DNA of 60,056 bases from Candidatus Aenigmatarchaeota archaeon (GTDB taxonomy: Archaea; Aenigmatarchaeota; Aenigmatarchaeia; QMZS01), in contig JAFGCN010000025.1 in the NCBI GenBank assembly GCA_016932615.1, positions 1 to 60,056 on the forward strand, in the 5' to 3' direction. Position 1 is the stretch's first letter. Each line of letters starts with the position of its first letter. Of this stretch, positions 51,712-60,056 are shown one piece after another. The notes under the pieces were generated by a model. The model had not been told where the DNA came from. It saw nothing but the letters and a program-made list of their open reading frames with translations, and ran no database searches. The position numbers and the translations under genes are program-made.

Positions 51712-52467
51712 ATGGTAAAATTGAGAGATGTTCCGGGGCTGATGGCAGACCAGTACAGGTTTGGAGGGTGGATGGATAAGATAAGCGATCCGAAGAGTTC
51801 ACTCTCAGAGATATCAAAGGCTGTCAAGAAAGCTGAAATTATGATTTCCAGGCTTGATGACCTGGAACTTGGGGTAGGTGACCCACAAATAGCGGAAAGG
51901 ATGAGAACCCGGCTGAAACAAAAGGTGCCGACAATAACCTCCCGATATTATGAGGAACTTTTTTCCACGGCAGATGAACTAAAGCAGGGAGTACTGCGAC
52001 TTTCCCCTGATTCTCGCGTACCCCTATCCGACATAGCCAGGCAAAGGGCATACCCTCTAGACGCCAGGCGGCTATTTGGCCCAAGATACGAGACAGACTA
52101 CTTTGCACGCGGCATCATAGAATATGCCTCAAAAATCCTTGAAAGTGCGGAAAGAGAAGGCAGGAGGCAAGACCGGTTGGAGGTAGACCTTTATATCCAA
52201 TCAATGGACGGTCATCACCCCATAGGTGGCCAGAAAGAAACCGGGAGAACGCTGAATTACCTACTTAATGCCCTGATGAGAGGGATTATAAGCGCCGAAG
52301 ATGCCATGAGATATGTTGATAAGTTAGGTCTCCCTTCACAAGGGGAAGTCGTCACAGCAAAAACTTCTCTAGGGGAGCTATTCCAAGGAGTTGCAGAGAG
52401 TGACGACCCACGTAAGCCGCTTTTTGAAAGTAGAACTGGCAGTATTAAAGTCTACAAAAAAGAATAA
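51712..52467 (+). CDS. Uncharacterised protein, tandem pair copy B
   Basis: This 251-residue paralog of copy A is 89 nt downstream. Both share a DVPGL/EIPGL start, RI-AE-MR-like segments, the YY-ELxSxADEL core and an EEGRR/EREGRR segment. The two are divergent enough that the duplication is not recent. It has its own TATA-like gatattaataatt upstream of ATG 51712. It is not recognised; a helical scaffold or regulator is possible. Confidence 0.55.
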   Translation: MVKLRDVPGLMADQYRFGGWMDKISDPKSSLSEISKAVKKAEIMISRLDDLELGVGDPQIAERMRTRLKQKVPTITSRYYEELFSTADELKQGVLRLSPDSRVPLSDIARQRAYPLDARRLFGPRYETDYFARGIIEYASKILESAEREGRRQDRLEVDLYIQSMDGHHPIGGQKETGRTLNYLLNALMRGIISAEDAMRYVDKLGLPSQGEVVTAKTSLGELFQGVAESDDPRKPLFESRTGSIKVYKKE

Positions 52468-52494
52468 GAAATAAGGATAAAGCGTAACAAATTT

Positions 52495-53565
52495 ATGCCG
52501 AAAGTTCTCTATTGTATAACCGGTCTTATGAAAGGAGGAGCCGAGAGGCAGCTTTACTATCTCATCAAAGGCCTGCCAAAAACTTACGATGTCCAGGTTT
52601 GCGCCTTTGTGGATGGCTATTATGGCCAGAAGCTCAGAAAGGAGGGCTACAAGGTAAAAATTCTCGATAAGGGCTGGAGCGGCGTGCAGCAGTTCCTCAA
52701 CTTAGTGCGAGAATACAAGCCGCACGTCGTCCACTCCTGGATGACGCACGCAAATATCTTCTGCAAGTTCTGCCGCTTCTTTGTCGACTACAGGATGCTC
52801 GTCTGCTCGATAAGGGGCAAGGAAAATACCTTCAGGCACAAAATCGAAGCGTTTATCGAGAGGGCTTTGGACTTCAAAAGTGACAAAGTCGTCACAAACT
52901 CAAACTCATTTGCAAGGGGGCTCAAAAAGGGGCTTTTCTACAGGAAAAAGAAGGTTTCGGTGGTCTATAACGGTTTTGTCCCCGAAACCGCCAAGATGGG
53001 CGCGGTAAAGAAATCCCTGAATCTTAAGGACAGCAGGATAGTAACGGTTATAGCAAACTTTCGGCCGGGAAAAGATTATCCCGGGGCCATAAAGGTTGCC
53101 AAGGAAGTCTTCTCGAAGAGAAGCGACACGGTCTTCCTGTTTGTCGGCGACGGGGAAAGGCGGGAAAAAATCGAACAGATGGTGAAAGATGAGGGGCTTG
53201 AGGACAGAATCCTGCTTCTTGGCACGAGAAGCGACATTCCAAACATACTCGTAGACTCGGACGTGTTCTTTCTCCCAACGCTTTACGAAGCGCAGTCAAA
53301 CGTCCTGATAGAGGCAATGTTCTATATGTGCCCGATTGTGACCACAGACATTCCTGAAAACGCCGAGCTTATCCGGGATGGAAAAGAAGGCCACCTTGTC
53401 AAAATCGGCGACTACAAGGAAATGGCCGAGAGGATATGCGAAGTTCTTGACAACCGTATTGAGGCAAGCGTCATAAGGTCAAACGCCTATCGGAAGGCAA
53501 ACAGCACATTTGGGCTGCAGAAGATGGTGAATGGGTATCTCGATATTTACGGCCGAAAACGCTAA
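52495..53565 (+). CDS. Glycosyltransferase family 4
   Basis: This 356-residue GT4 enzyme has an N-terminal GLMKGGAERQLYYLIKGL, the loop HSWMTHANIFCKFC and a C-terminal VIANFRPGKDYPGAIK. It continues with LFVGDGERREKIEQM, LLLGTRSDIPNILVDSDVF and LYEAQSNVLIEAMFY, carrying the conserved E of the donor site. It starts the four-gene operon GT4-PaaK-like-DUF362-methyltransferase: gaps of 23 nt, then a 4-nt overlap, then 2 nt. Confidence 0.93.
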   Translation: MPKVLYCITGLMKGGAERQLYYLIKGLPKTYDVQVCAFVDGYYGQKLRKEGYKVKILDKGWSGVQQFLNLVREYKPHVVHSWMTHANIFCKFCRFFVDYRMLVCSIRGKENTFRHKIEAFIERALDFKSDKVVTNSNSFARGLKKGLFYRKKKVSVVYNGFVPETAKMGAVKKSLNLKDSRIVTVIANFRPGKDYPGAIKVAKEVFSKRSDTVFLFVGDGERREKIEQMVKDEGLEDRILLLGTRSDIPNILVDSDVFFLPTLYEAQSNVLIEAMFYMCPIVTTDIPENAELIRDGKEGHLVKIGDYKEMAERICEVLDNRIEASVIRSNAYRKANSTFGLQKMVNGYLDIYGRKR

Positions 53566-53588
53566 ATCTAGACAAGCTAACAATAATT

Positions 53589-54911
53589 ATGCTGTATGAG
53601 TTTGCCCTCCAGAAAATCGCCTTCCCGGTTTCAAACGCCCTTATGGGCAGAAAGTTCTGGCGCTATTACGGGGAGCTTTCAAAGTCCCAGTGGCTCAAGC
53701 GAGAGGAACTCGAGGAAATGCAGCTGAAAAAACTGAAAATTCTAGTCAGCCACGCTTACCTGACCGTGCCCCTCTACAGGGAGATGATGGACCGAAAAAA
53801 GGTAAAGCCCAGCGACATCCAAAAGCTAAAGGACATAAGGAAGCTTCCGATTGTGACAAAAAAGGACTTTCGGGCGGGCTTTCCCGAGAGGTCAGTTTCA
53901 AGCGCAGTCCCTCCAAAAAAGAGGATGTTTGACAGCACTTCCGGCTCGACAGGCAGCCCCTTCCAATTCGTGCGAGACATAAACTTCTCTGATTATTCCC
54001 TTGCAAACACATACAGGACGTACAACTGGACAGGTATGAAGATCGGGAACAAGACGGTTTCCCTGTGGGGGGCGCACAAGGTCTCCCCTGTGATAAAGGT
54101 TTTTGACGCGATGATGAGGCGAAAGTACCTCTCATCCTTCGACGTGGAGGAAAACTACCGGGAATACTACAAGGAGCTTAAGAGGTACCGACCCTACCTG
54201 ATTGAAGCATACTCGGCTTCAGTCACCCACCTTGCAAAGCTCCTCAAAGAGGACGGTCTTACCGGCCTCCAAATCCCAGCAGTAATAAGCTCCGCCGAAA
54301 CGCTTTACCCCAAAAACAGAAAGCTCATAGAGGAAGTTCTCCACACAAAGGTTTTCAACAGGTATGGCTCGAGGGAAGTGGGAAACGTCGCCCATGAATG
54401 CGAAGAGCATACAGGGCTCCATATAAACGCAGAGTCGTACATTGTAGAGATTATTCCGGAAAAGGGCAGCAAAGGCAAGGGTCGGCTGATTGTCACAAAC
54501 CTGACCAACTTTGCGATGCCGTTTATAAGGTATGACACAGAAGACTATGCAACCCCTTCCGGAAAAGAATGCTCCTGTGGGCGGGGGCTTCCCCTTATAG
54601 CAAACATCGAGGGGAGGGTAACAGACTTCATAATCCTCCCTAACGGAAAGGACCTGTCCTACCTCTTTTTCAACTATTTCTTCGAGCAGTACGGGGCTTA
54701 CCTCCTGCAGTTCCAGGTGATTCAGGACAAAAAAGACCACCTTCTCCTAAAAGTTGTGCCCACCTCAAAATACAGCAAAAAGACGGAAGCAGAGATATTG
54801 AAGGGCCTTGGCAAAAAGCTCGGGCAAAATATGAAAATTACCGTCGAAAAGGCCAGGTCCATTGAAAAGGAAAAGTCGGGAAAAATCCGGCCTGTAAAGC
54901 GGCTGATATGA
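53589..54911 (+). CDS. PaaK/CapK-like adenylate-forming enzyme
   Basis: This 440-residue protein is a phenylacetate-CoA ligase/CapK-type AMP-forming enzyme. It has the phosphate-binding loop FDSTSGSTGSPFQF, a later RYGSREVGNVAHECEEH core and a C-terminal domain ending EKSGKIRPVKRL. In polysaccharide loci CapK-like proteins probably activate a carboxylic acid for transfer onto a sugar. The acid is unknown. Its stop overlaps the start of the next gene by 4 nt, so the two are translationally coupled. Confidence 0.88.
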   Translation: MLYEFALQKIAFPVSNALMGRKFWRYYGELSKSQWLKREELEEMQLKKLKILVSHAYLTVPLYREMMDRKKVKPSDIQKLKDIRKLPIVTKKDFRAGFPERSVSSAVPPKKRMFDSTSGSTGSPFQFVRDINFSDYSLANTYRTYNWTGMKIGNKTVSLWGAHKVSPVIKVFDAMMRRKYLSSFDVEENYREYYKELKRYRPYLIEAYSASVTHLAKLLKEDGLTGLQIPAVISSAETLYPKNRKLIEEVLHTKVFNRYGSREVGNVAHECEEHTGLHINAESYIVEIIPEKGSKGKGRLIVTNLTNFAMPFIRYDTEDYATPSGKECSCGRGLPLIANIEGRVTDFIILPNGKDLSYLFFNYFFEQYGAYLLQFQVIQDKKDHLLLKVVPTSKYSKKTEAEILKGLGKKLGQNMKITVEKARSIEKEKSGKIRPVKRLI

Positions 54912-56476
54912 AAAGAAAGATGCAAACGGATAAGATGATGGTGAAAAGTAGCGGACTGGAAGGAAAAACTGGAAATCAGATTGCAGAGCATTTACGCAAA
55001 GTGATAGGCGTGGCACAAATGAAGGGGCAAGCCAGTTACCCAAAAAAATCTCCCTTTGACCCGCCAAAAAAATACCCTGAGCTAACGGCCAGGTTTTCCC
55101 CCGATAAGTCAAACAAGGCATACCCCCTTGTAAGGGAGCTTTTCAGGGAAATGGGGCTTGACCGGGAGAACTACGGAAAAAAATCCTGGAACCCGCTTGG
55201 AGAGGTAATCAGCCCCGGCGGCAAGGTCGTGATAAAGCCGAACTGGGTGCTTGACAAGTCAGAGCACTCCCTAGACGCCCTGATAACCCACACTTCTGTC
55301 ATCAGGGCAGTTATCGATTATGCCTGGATTGCCTGCGGGCCTTCGGGAAGGATAGACCTTATCGAGTCCCCCATACAAAGCACAGACTGGGAAAACCTGA
55401 TGAAAGTCACGCAGGCGCGGGAAATGGTAAGCGCCCTGAAAGAGAGGGGAGTAAACATTCATCTGCAGGACATAAGGACAGAAACCTTCGTCGAAAAGGA
55501 AGTGCTGAATATTCTTGGCTGGAAATTCAAGATATTTTACCGCAAAAAACTCTCTGGGACCGAAAAAGGCTACACTCAGGTGAACCTAGAGTCAGAAAGC
55601 TCATTTCACGAGGTAAGAAGCAAAGCCCATCTGTTCAGGGGAATCCAGCAGTGGACAAATAAGGAAGCCACTCTTGCCCATGACGAGAAAAACCATATCT
55701 ACAGCATACCTAACGAGCTCCTGGAGGCAGACGTTTTCATAAACCTGCCAAAGCTCAAGACGCACCGAAAAGCAGGAGTAACGCTTGCCCTGAAAAATCT
55801 TGTCGGGACCGTGAACAACAAGGACTGGCTGCCCCATTACATTCAGGGAACCCCACAAAAAGGCGGGGATGAAGCGCCGTCTGTCAGGCCGCTTCACATA
55901 AAGCTGATAGACGCCCTCTCTATTGTGCCCCTCTCCAAAACCTTCGGATTTTCCATAAGGCCGCCCGGGATTGAGAAAATATGGAGAAAGAAGATTGAAA
56001 GCGACCTCCACGGGCTCAAAAATGTACGCCAAGCGAATTGGTACGGCGGAGACACCGTGTGGAGAATGGTGTATGACCTGAACAAAATCCTGATTCATGC
56101 AGACAAGAACGGCTCCCTTAAGCCGGCGCCCCAGAGAAAGTATTTCGCCCTTGTAGACGGAATTGTCGCAGGAGAGGGATTCGGGCCGCTCAACTCCCTT
56201 CCAAAAAAGACGGGAGTGATTCTTGGTGGGTTTGACCCACTGCTTGTGGATTTTGTCGGCACAAGAGTTATGGGCTTTGACGAAGAAAAAATCAAAACTC
56301 TTTCAAACGCGGGAAAGCAGGGAAAGTATGCTTTTGGAGAGTCTGACTTTAGCGCGGTTGAATTAAAAAGCAAAAGCAAGCGGTGGAAAGGGCTTCTGGA
56401 AAGCCCAAAAAACGCATTCCATTTCAAGCCGGCTCCGGGCTGGAAAGGGCATATTGAAAAAGAGGTTTCCGGGTAA
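54908..56476 (+). CDS. DUF362 domain protein
   Basis: This 522-residue protein belongs to DUF362, recognised from GKVVIKPNWV, VIRAVIDYAW, ADVFINLPKLKTHRKAGVTL, ALKNLVGTVNNKDW and a C-terminal GIVAGEGFGPL with the DPLLVDFVGTRVMG motif. No CxxCxxC iron-sulfur cluster is visible, unlike many bacterial members. Function unknown; it begins inside the stop of the PaaK-like gene (ATGA overlap) and leads into the methyltransferase after 2 nt, so it likely acts in the same pathway. Confidence 0.85.
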   Translation: MKRKMQTDKMMVKSSGLEGKTGNQIAEHLRKVIGVAQMKGQASYPKKSPFDPPKKYPELTARFSPDKSNKAYPLVRELFREMGLDRENYGKKSWNPLGEVISPGGKVVIKPNWVLDKSEHSLDALITHTSVIRAVIDYAWIACGPSGRIDLIESPIQSTDWENLMKVTQAREMVSALKERGVNIHLQDIRTETFVEKEVLNILGWKFKIFYRKKLSGTEKGYTQVNLESESSFHEVRSKAHLFRGIQQWTNKEATLAHDEKNHIYSIPNELLEADVFINLPKLKTHRKAGVTLALKNLVGTVNNKDWLPHYIQGTPQKGGDEAPSVRPLHIKLIDALSIVPLSKTFGFSIRPPGIEKIWRKKIESDLHGLKNVRQANWYGGDTVWRMVYDLNKILIHADKNGSLKPAPQRKYFALVDGIVAGEGFGPLNSLPKKTGVILGGFDPLLVDFVGTRVMGFDEEKIKTLSNAGKQGKYAFGESDFSAVELKSKSKRWKGLLESPKNAFHFKPAPGWKGHIEKEVSG

Positions 56477-56478
56477 TT

Positions 56479-57258
56479 ATGGGCCAAAGGGAAACCAAGA
56501 CCGATAAGGAATTCTGGGACAAGACCTGGGAGGGCTCCCGGCTTGGGCACTACGCAAAAATCTCTTCCCTGATGGCTGCAAATTATGACTTTCACCGGCT
56601 CCTGAAAAGGCACCTTGAGAAAAAGAAGGGGGCAAAAAGAAAGGCAATCGAGCTTGGCTCGGCAAAGGGGCTCGAGCTTGTATACTTTGCAAAGGAGTTT
56701 GGCTACGAGCCCTGGGGAATCGACTACTCTGAGCACGGCTGCGAGATGGCCCGGCTTAACCTAAAAAAGGCAGGGCTTGATGGAAAAATTATCTGCGCTG
56801 ACCTTTTCAAGTCAAAGCTTCCCAAAAAGTCCTTCGACCTCGTTTATTCCGGCGGACTCATCGAGCACTTTGAAAATCCCGGAAAAGTGGTAGAGAAGCA
56901 CGCCGAGCTTCTGAAAAAAGGCGGCCTTCTGATAATTACAATTCCAAACTACGGCAAAAGCAGCATCTACCGCCAGATGCTCCATAAAATCGGCATTGAA
57001 GGCGAGATTTCCAAAACGCACAATTTTGGTATAATGGAAAAAGCCGCTTTCAGGAAGCTGTTTGAAAAGCGAGGGCTTGAGATTCTGGAAATCGGCTACT
57101 ATGGGCCAATCAACCTGAATCTGGCGCTCGAGCCAAAAACTGGAGTTCTCCTGATTCCCTTCCACCTGATTAACCAGGTGCTGGGGTATCTTACCCTGGG
57201 CAGAAAATCAAGGCGGCTTTCATCGGGGCTGGTTGTTGTCGCACGGAAGAAGAATTAA
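56479..57258 (+). CDS. Class I SAM-dependent methyltransferase
   Basis: This 259-residue methyltransferase has AIELGSAKGLELVYFAKEFG as motif I (the middle glycine replaced by Ala, SAKG) and WGIDYSEHGCEMARLNLKKA. It also has an LVYSGGLIEHFENPGK motif IV region and LLKKGGLLIITIPNYGKSS. It resembles Methyltransf_23/UbiE-type enzymes of polysaccharide loci. It is the last gene of the operon beginning at 52495 and probably methylates a sugar or lipid. Substrate unproven. Confidence 0.88.
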   Translation: MGQRETKTDKEFWDKTWEGSRLGHYAKISSLMAANYDFHRLLKRHLEKKKGAKRKAIELGSAKGLELVYFAKEFGYEPWGIDYSEHGCEMARLNLKKAGLDGKIICADLFKSKLPKKSFDLVYSGGLIEHFENPGKVVEKHAELLKKGGLLIITIPNYGKSSIYRQMLHKIGIEGEISKTHNFGIMEKAAFRKLFEKRGLEILEIGYYGPINLNLALEPKTGVLLIPFHLINQVLGYLTLGRKSRRLSSGLVVVARKKN

Positions 57259-57264
57259 ATTTGC

Positions 57265-57999
57265 CTACTTCTCAGCCACAACCACACCAACAGCTTTATG
57301 CCAGGGAATGAGATGGGGATCATTAAATATATCTGTGCCATAGTTGGATGACCGTAGATCCTGAAGCACAACCTTATTATGTACCGGGTAAATGTCCTTT
57401 AAGTCCCTATAATCGCGGCATTTCAGCCCCTCTTTAGAAAATGCTTCCACCAGCATTTTAAACCAGTCACCCCTCGCCCGACCATAGTAGCAGATTGCTT
57501 TTCCTTCCTCATTCAATAAGGAAGCATAGTTTTTGGCCATCAATTTTAGGGAATCTGGGTGTTCCAAAAACTTCCAAGTCATATGGTCTATGATTGCATC
57601 GTAAGTTTCTAAACTCTTTGGAGGAATGAGAATATTGCCCTCAACAAATCCATGGGAGCATAAATCGGCTCCAGCAAGATCCCAAAACCCCAACCTTGCC
57701 TTAACATCCTTCCAATTCCTCACACCACCATAAACACCGCCTCCGGGACCAAGGTCCAGAATTGTGAGAATGCCTCTCCCCTTGGAAAGATGGGTTGCCA
57801 AAGTCACCACATTCGGGTCCATAGGCATACGACCTGGCGAAGACTCATCTTGATACTCCCATACTCCAGGACCTACCAGCAGCACTCTACTGTCCGGCGG
57901 CACATAAATTGGGGAACTGTGACTCTCAAGCAAAGAGCCTGACTCCGCTCCATTGAGGTATTGCACTGGCAAACCCAACTGAATTTCAGGCCGTTCCAT
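57265..57999 (-). CDS. Methyltransferase-like orphan protein
   Basis: This 244-residue protein has ILTILDLGPGGGVYGGV, a class-I methyltransferase motif I, and YDAIIDHMTWKFLEHPDSLK, followed by LLNEEGKAICYYGRARGDWF. The N-terminal third (residues 1-70) is of unknown fold. It faces the operon end, 6 nt from the preceding gene, and is divergent from the GT2 gene. Substrate unknown. Confidence 0.6.
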   Translation of the reverse strand: MERPEIQLGLPVQYLNGAESGSLLESHSSPIYVPPDSRVLLVGPGVWEYQDESSPGRMPMDPNVVTLATHLSKGRGILTILDLGPGGGVYGGVRNWKDVKARLGFWDLAGADLCSHGFVEGNILIPPKSLETYDAIIDHMTWKFLEHPDSLKLMAKNYASLLNEEGKAICYYGRARGDWFKMLVEAFSKEGLKCRDYRDLKDIYPVHNKVVLQDLRSSNYGTDIFNDPHLIPWHKAVGVVVAEK

Positions 58000-58081
58000 A
58001 AACTTATTAACTACGCACTTGTAATTTAAGAAAAGCTAATCTTGGGAAAATGATAAGTAGGAATAAGCCAATAGGATAATT

Positions 58082-59014
58082 ATGAAAAAAAGCTCTGGTT
58101 CCCTCATAAGCATAATCACCCCGACATACAACCGCTCAAAGCTCCTTAAGAGAGCCATAAGAAGCGTACTCAACCAGAACTACCACAATTTTGAGATGAT
58201 TGTTGTTGACGGCGGCTCGACTGACGGCACTGAAAAGATGATGAAGTCCATCAAGGACAAGCGCATAAGGTATGTGCGCCAAAAGAAAAACTGCGGGCTT
58301 CTTTCGGGAAAAAACCTGGGGCTTGACAAGGCAAAAGGAGAGTATGCCTGCTTTCTCGATGACGATGACGAGCTTTTGCCTGACGCACTCTCGAATGCCC
58401 TCTGGGCGTTTAGGGAAATTCCAAAAGATGTCAACATGGTCTGGCTTGACAGCATCGACTCGGTTACGAGGAAAACCACCGGCCACGGGGTGCTGAAAAA
58501 TGAGGGCTACATAAATTACCGCTGCTACCTCTGCGGGAGAATCTACGGCGAGTTCTGGCCGTTTTTCAAAAGGAAGGCCTGGGGAAAGGAGAGGTTTGAC
58601 GAGCGGCTCTGGGGCGCTGAAGGGCACCTGCTCCTGAGAATGTTCTCACGGCTCAACATCTATTATGTGCCAAGAGTCGTTCGCATCTATTACCAGGACC
58701 ATGGGGGAAACGTCTGCAGGTTTGAAAACCAATTGAAGAAAGTCCCCCAGTTCATACTGAATAACCAGGAGTTTTTGAGGGAATTCGGGGCAGAGCAAAA
58801 AGCCATCTGCCCGAAAGCTTACGGGAAGAGAATGGCTATTCTTGGCTTCTGGCAGCTTGTCGGCGGCGACAAAAAGGGCGGGCGGGAAACTCTGAGGGAA
58901 GCGCTGAAATACAACCGCTCAGCTCAGCATGTCGGGCTTTACCTTGCATCATTTATATTGAGCGGAAAGCAGATTGCGTGGATTTATGGGAGACTCTTTT
59001 CGGGGCAAAAATAG
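58082..59014 (+). CDS. Glycosyltransferase family 2 (GT-A)
   Basis: This 310-residue GT2 enzyme has the nucleotide-binding SIITPTYNRSKLLKRAIRSV, VVDGGSTDGTEKMM and the metal-binding acidic cluster AC-FLDDDDELLPDA. After a GT-A domain of about 220 residues it has a helical C terminus. It probably adds a sugar to the surface glycan made by the cluster. It is separated from the operon by the opposing methyltransferase-like gene. Confidence 0.93.
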   Translation: MKKSSGSLISIITPTYNRSKLLKRAIRSVLNQNYHNFEMIVVDGGSTDGTEKMMKSIKDKRIRYVRQKKNCGLLSGKNLGLDKAKGEYACFLDDDDELLPDALSNALWAFREIPKDVNMVWLDSIDSVTRKTTGHGVLKNEGYINYRCYLCGRIYGEFWPFFKRKAWGKERFDERLWGAEGHLLLRMFSRLNIYYVPRVVRIYYQDHGGNVCRFENQLKKVPQFILNNQEFLREFGAEQKAICPKAYGKRMAILGFWQLVGGDKKGGRETLREALKYNRSAQHVGLYLASFILSGKQIAWIYGRLFSGQK

Positions 59015-59015
59015 A

Positions 59016-59603
59016 TTAAAACCTGTGGGCAATCAGTTCCAGCTTGCTGCCCGGAAACGCCCTATGAAACCGGGACTCTATATCTCTGAAATTCTCAGGC
59101 CCTGCAAGGTAGCATAAGTCATTCAGGAGAAGATAGTCCGGCTCTCCGCCTTGCTCGCACGGATACGCCAGAGGGTAATTCTGGCAGGCATAAGGCCTTC
59201 TTGAGTCTTCGTGGACCCTGCACATTCCGGAGCGGGTATAAAACGGGCATTTGTCCTTTGAATACACCACTGTCACAAGCTTTTCTCCAAGCGGGTCGCC
59301 CGGCTCAGGCCCAAGGCGCAGGAAACGCCCCGGAACCTCTATAAGGGAGCCGGACTTTATCTTTCTGCCGCCCTGCGTCCTGACACGCGCCTCTGTGCCA
59401 TCAAGCCAGCTTTTGACAGTATTTCCATCCAAGTCTGCCCAAGGGTAATATTTGCTGCCCCTCTCTATGAAGAGGCCTTTTGCCGCTTCGGGCCGCACCC
59501 TTATTGCATGCTTTTTCGTGCTGCAGCAGGTGCTTGGGCAGGATGGGCAGTACTCCTGAAATACCTCTTCCCAGAATTCCTTCTGGCCTTGTCTCGCGTC
59601 CAT
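59016..59603 (-). CDS. YkgJ-type Cys-cluster protein
   Basis: This 195-residue protein has the conserved cysteine pattern of the YkgJ/FliB-like (PF03692) zinc- or iron-chelating family: CPSCPSTCCSTKKHAIRV near the N terminus, then CPFYTRSGMCRVHEDSRRPYACQNYPL. The family is thought to bind Fe-S or zinc; function unknown. The middle part carries an insert not seen in short members. It is 1 nt from the GT2 stop and convergent with it. No signal peptide. Confidence 0.82.
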   Translation of the reverse strand: MDARQGQKEFWEEVFQEYCPSCPSTCCSTKKHAIRVRPEAAKGLFIERGSKYYPWADLDGNTVKSWLDGTEARVRTQGGRKIKSGSLIEVPGRFLRLGPEPGDPLGEKLVTVVYSKDKCPFYTRSGMCRVHEDSRRPYACQNYPLAYPCEQGGEPDYLLLNDLCYLAGPENFRDIESRFHRAFPGSKLELIAHRF

Positions 59604-59737
59604 AACAGTAGGTAGTAGCTTTTTTGGAGATTTAAATATCCGATGGCTAATAAATATTTAAGTATGTACGGAAGAAGAGTTGCGGGTTTTTGCCTCCGGT
59701 CCCAATAGACAGTTTAGTGAGAGACAAGATTAACCCC

Positions 59738-60056
59738 ATGCCTGACCATTCAGCAATCTGGGTCCCACACTACCCTTCAGGCAAACTGGCTGACCTGGTT
59801 TCCGGGCATGATGAGTGCTCTCGCGGATTTGGAGACCTTGTGACCCTCAGGAAACAAAGAATGATTTTTGGAGGAGACTATCCTTCAATGGCAGACACGA
59901 AGTTCGAAGACAGCAAAAGCGGGGTTGGAATCCTGATTTGCCCCAACTGCTATGAAGTCAATGAAACGGGAACGGACCTTAAAAGCTACTCGGCTATTAT
60001 GACGGGAACCGGCCTTAAAATGGATGAAACTAATGGAAACCTCATCCTGACCTGTA
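59738..60056 (+). CDS. Partial protein running off the right edge
   Basis: From ATG 59738 (MPDHSAIWVPHYPSGKLADL) the frame is open for 106 codons to the end of the window. Earlier in-frame starts are GTG 59717 and TTG 59690; the TTG lies about 30 nt after the TATA-like taaatatttaag at 59651-59662 and may be the real leaderless start. The visible part has CPNCYEVNE, a possible metal-binding pair. The family is not recognised from this fragment. Confidence 0.5.
   Translation, partial: MPDHSAIWVPHYPSGKLADLVSGHDECSRGFGDLVTLRKQRMIFGGDYPSMADTKFEDSKSGVGILICPNCYEVNETGTDLKSYSAIMTGTGLKMDETNGNLILTC

Noticed and set aside
50906-52467. Tandem orphan pair considered as a toxin-antitoxin module
   Set aside because: The two proteins are paralogs of similar length (238 and 251 residues), unlike the small unequal pair expected.

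Overview
The window is chromosomal DNA from an archaeon. It encodes ribosomal proteins of archaeal/eukaryotic type (L10e, L3, L24, L37Ae), PCNA, a family B DNA polymerase, a proteasome beta subunit, SecF, a DUF373 membrane protein, a stand-alone methionyl-tRNA synthetase beta-type tRNA-binding protein and TrmI. It also carries a tRNA-Ala with a bulge-helix-bulge intron. Ribosomal genes stand alone instead of in the usual operons, many small unrecognised proteins have their own promoters, and AT-rich TATA-like boxes lie about 20-30 nt upstream of many ATGs with no Shine-Dalgarno sequence. Together this suggests a DPANN-type lineage with a scattered gene order. That placement is inference and I cannot name the taxon.

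Layout. 1-9.3 kb: HAD-like protein, DJ-1/PfpI protein, L10e, methyltransferases, MgtC/SapB protein, MetRS-beta-like protein, an HExxH membrane protein, TrmI, Nudix hydrolase and SecF, with orphan genes between them. 9.3-14.3 kb: DEDDh exonuclease, orphan genes including one paralog pair of which one copy is frameshifted, PCNA and a flavodoxin-like protein. 14.4-24.4 kb: two paralogous cysteine-rich surface proteins, a CoA-disulfide-reductase-like flavoprotein, tRNA-Ala with an intron, an AI-2E permease, L3, a second frameshifted gene, two winged-helix regulators (one with a palindrome around its TATA box) and a DUF373 protein. 24.4-28.5 kb: a 1353-residue surface protein with CARDB-like and PEGA-like repeats. 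28.5-39.9 kb: orphan genes around a solitary 5S rRNA, L24, proteasome beta, L37Ae and DNA polymerase B.

40-60 kb is an accessory, cell-surface-oriented region. It has a Wzx-like flippase, an AstE/M14-like zinc carboxypeptidase homolog, three consecutive HExxxH metallopeptidase-like genes, two GT4 and one GT2 glycosyltransferases, an AsnB-type amidotransferase, a tandem orphan pair, a PaaK/CapK-like adenylating enzyme, a DUF362 protein and a methyltransferase. GT4-PaaK-DUF362-methyltransferase form a tight operon. The region looks like a surface-glycan biosynthesis locus with amidated or acyl-modified sugars next to an unusual zinc peptidase cluster.

The strongest candidates for something unusual are the T-arm tRNA intron, the HExxxH peptidase triplet with its AstE-like neighbour, and the two genes that each appear broken by one frameshift.
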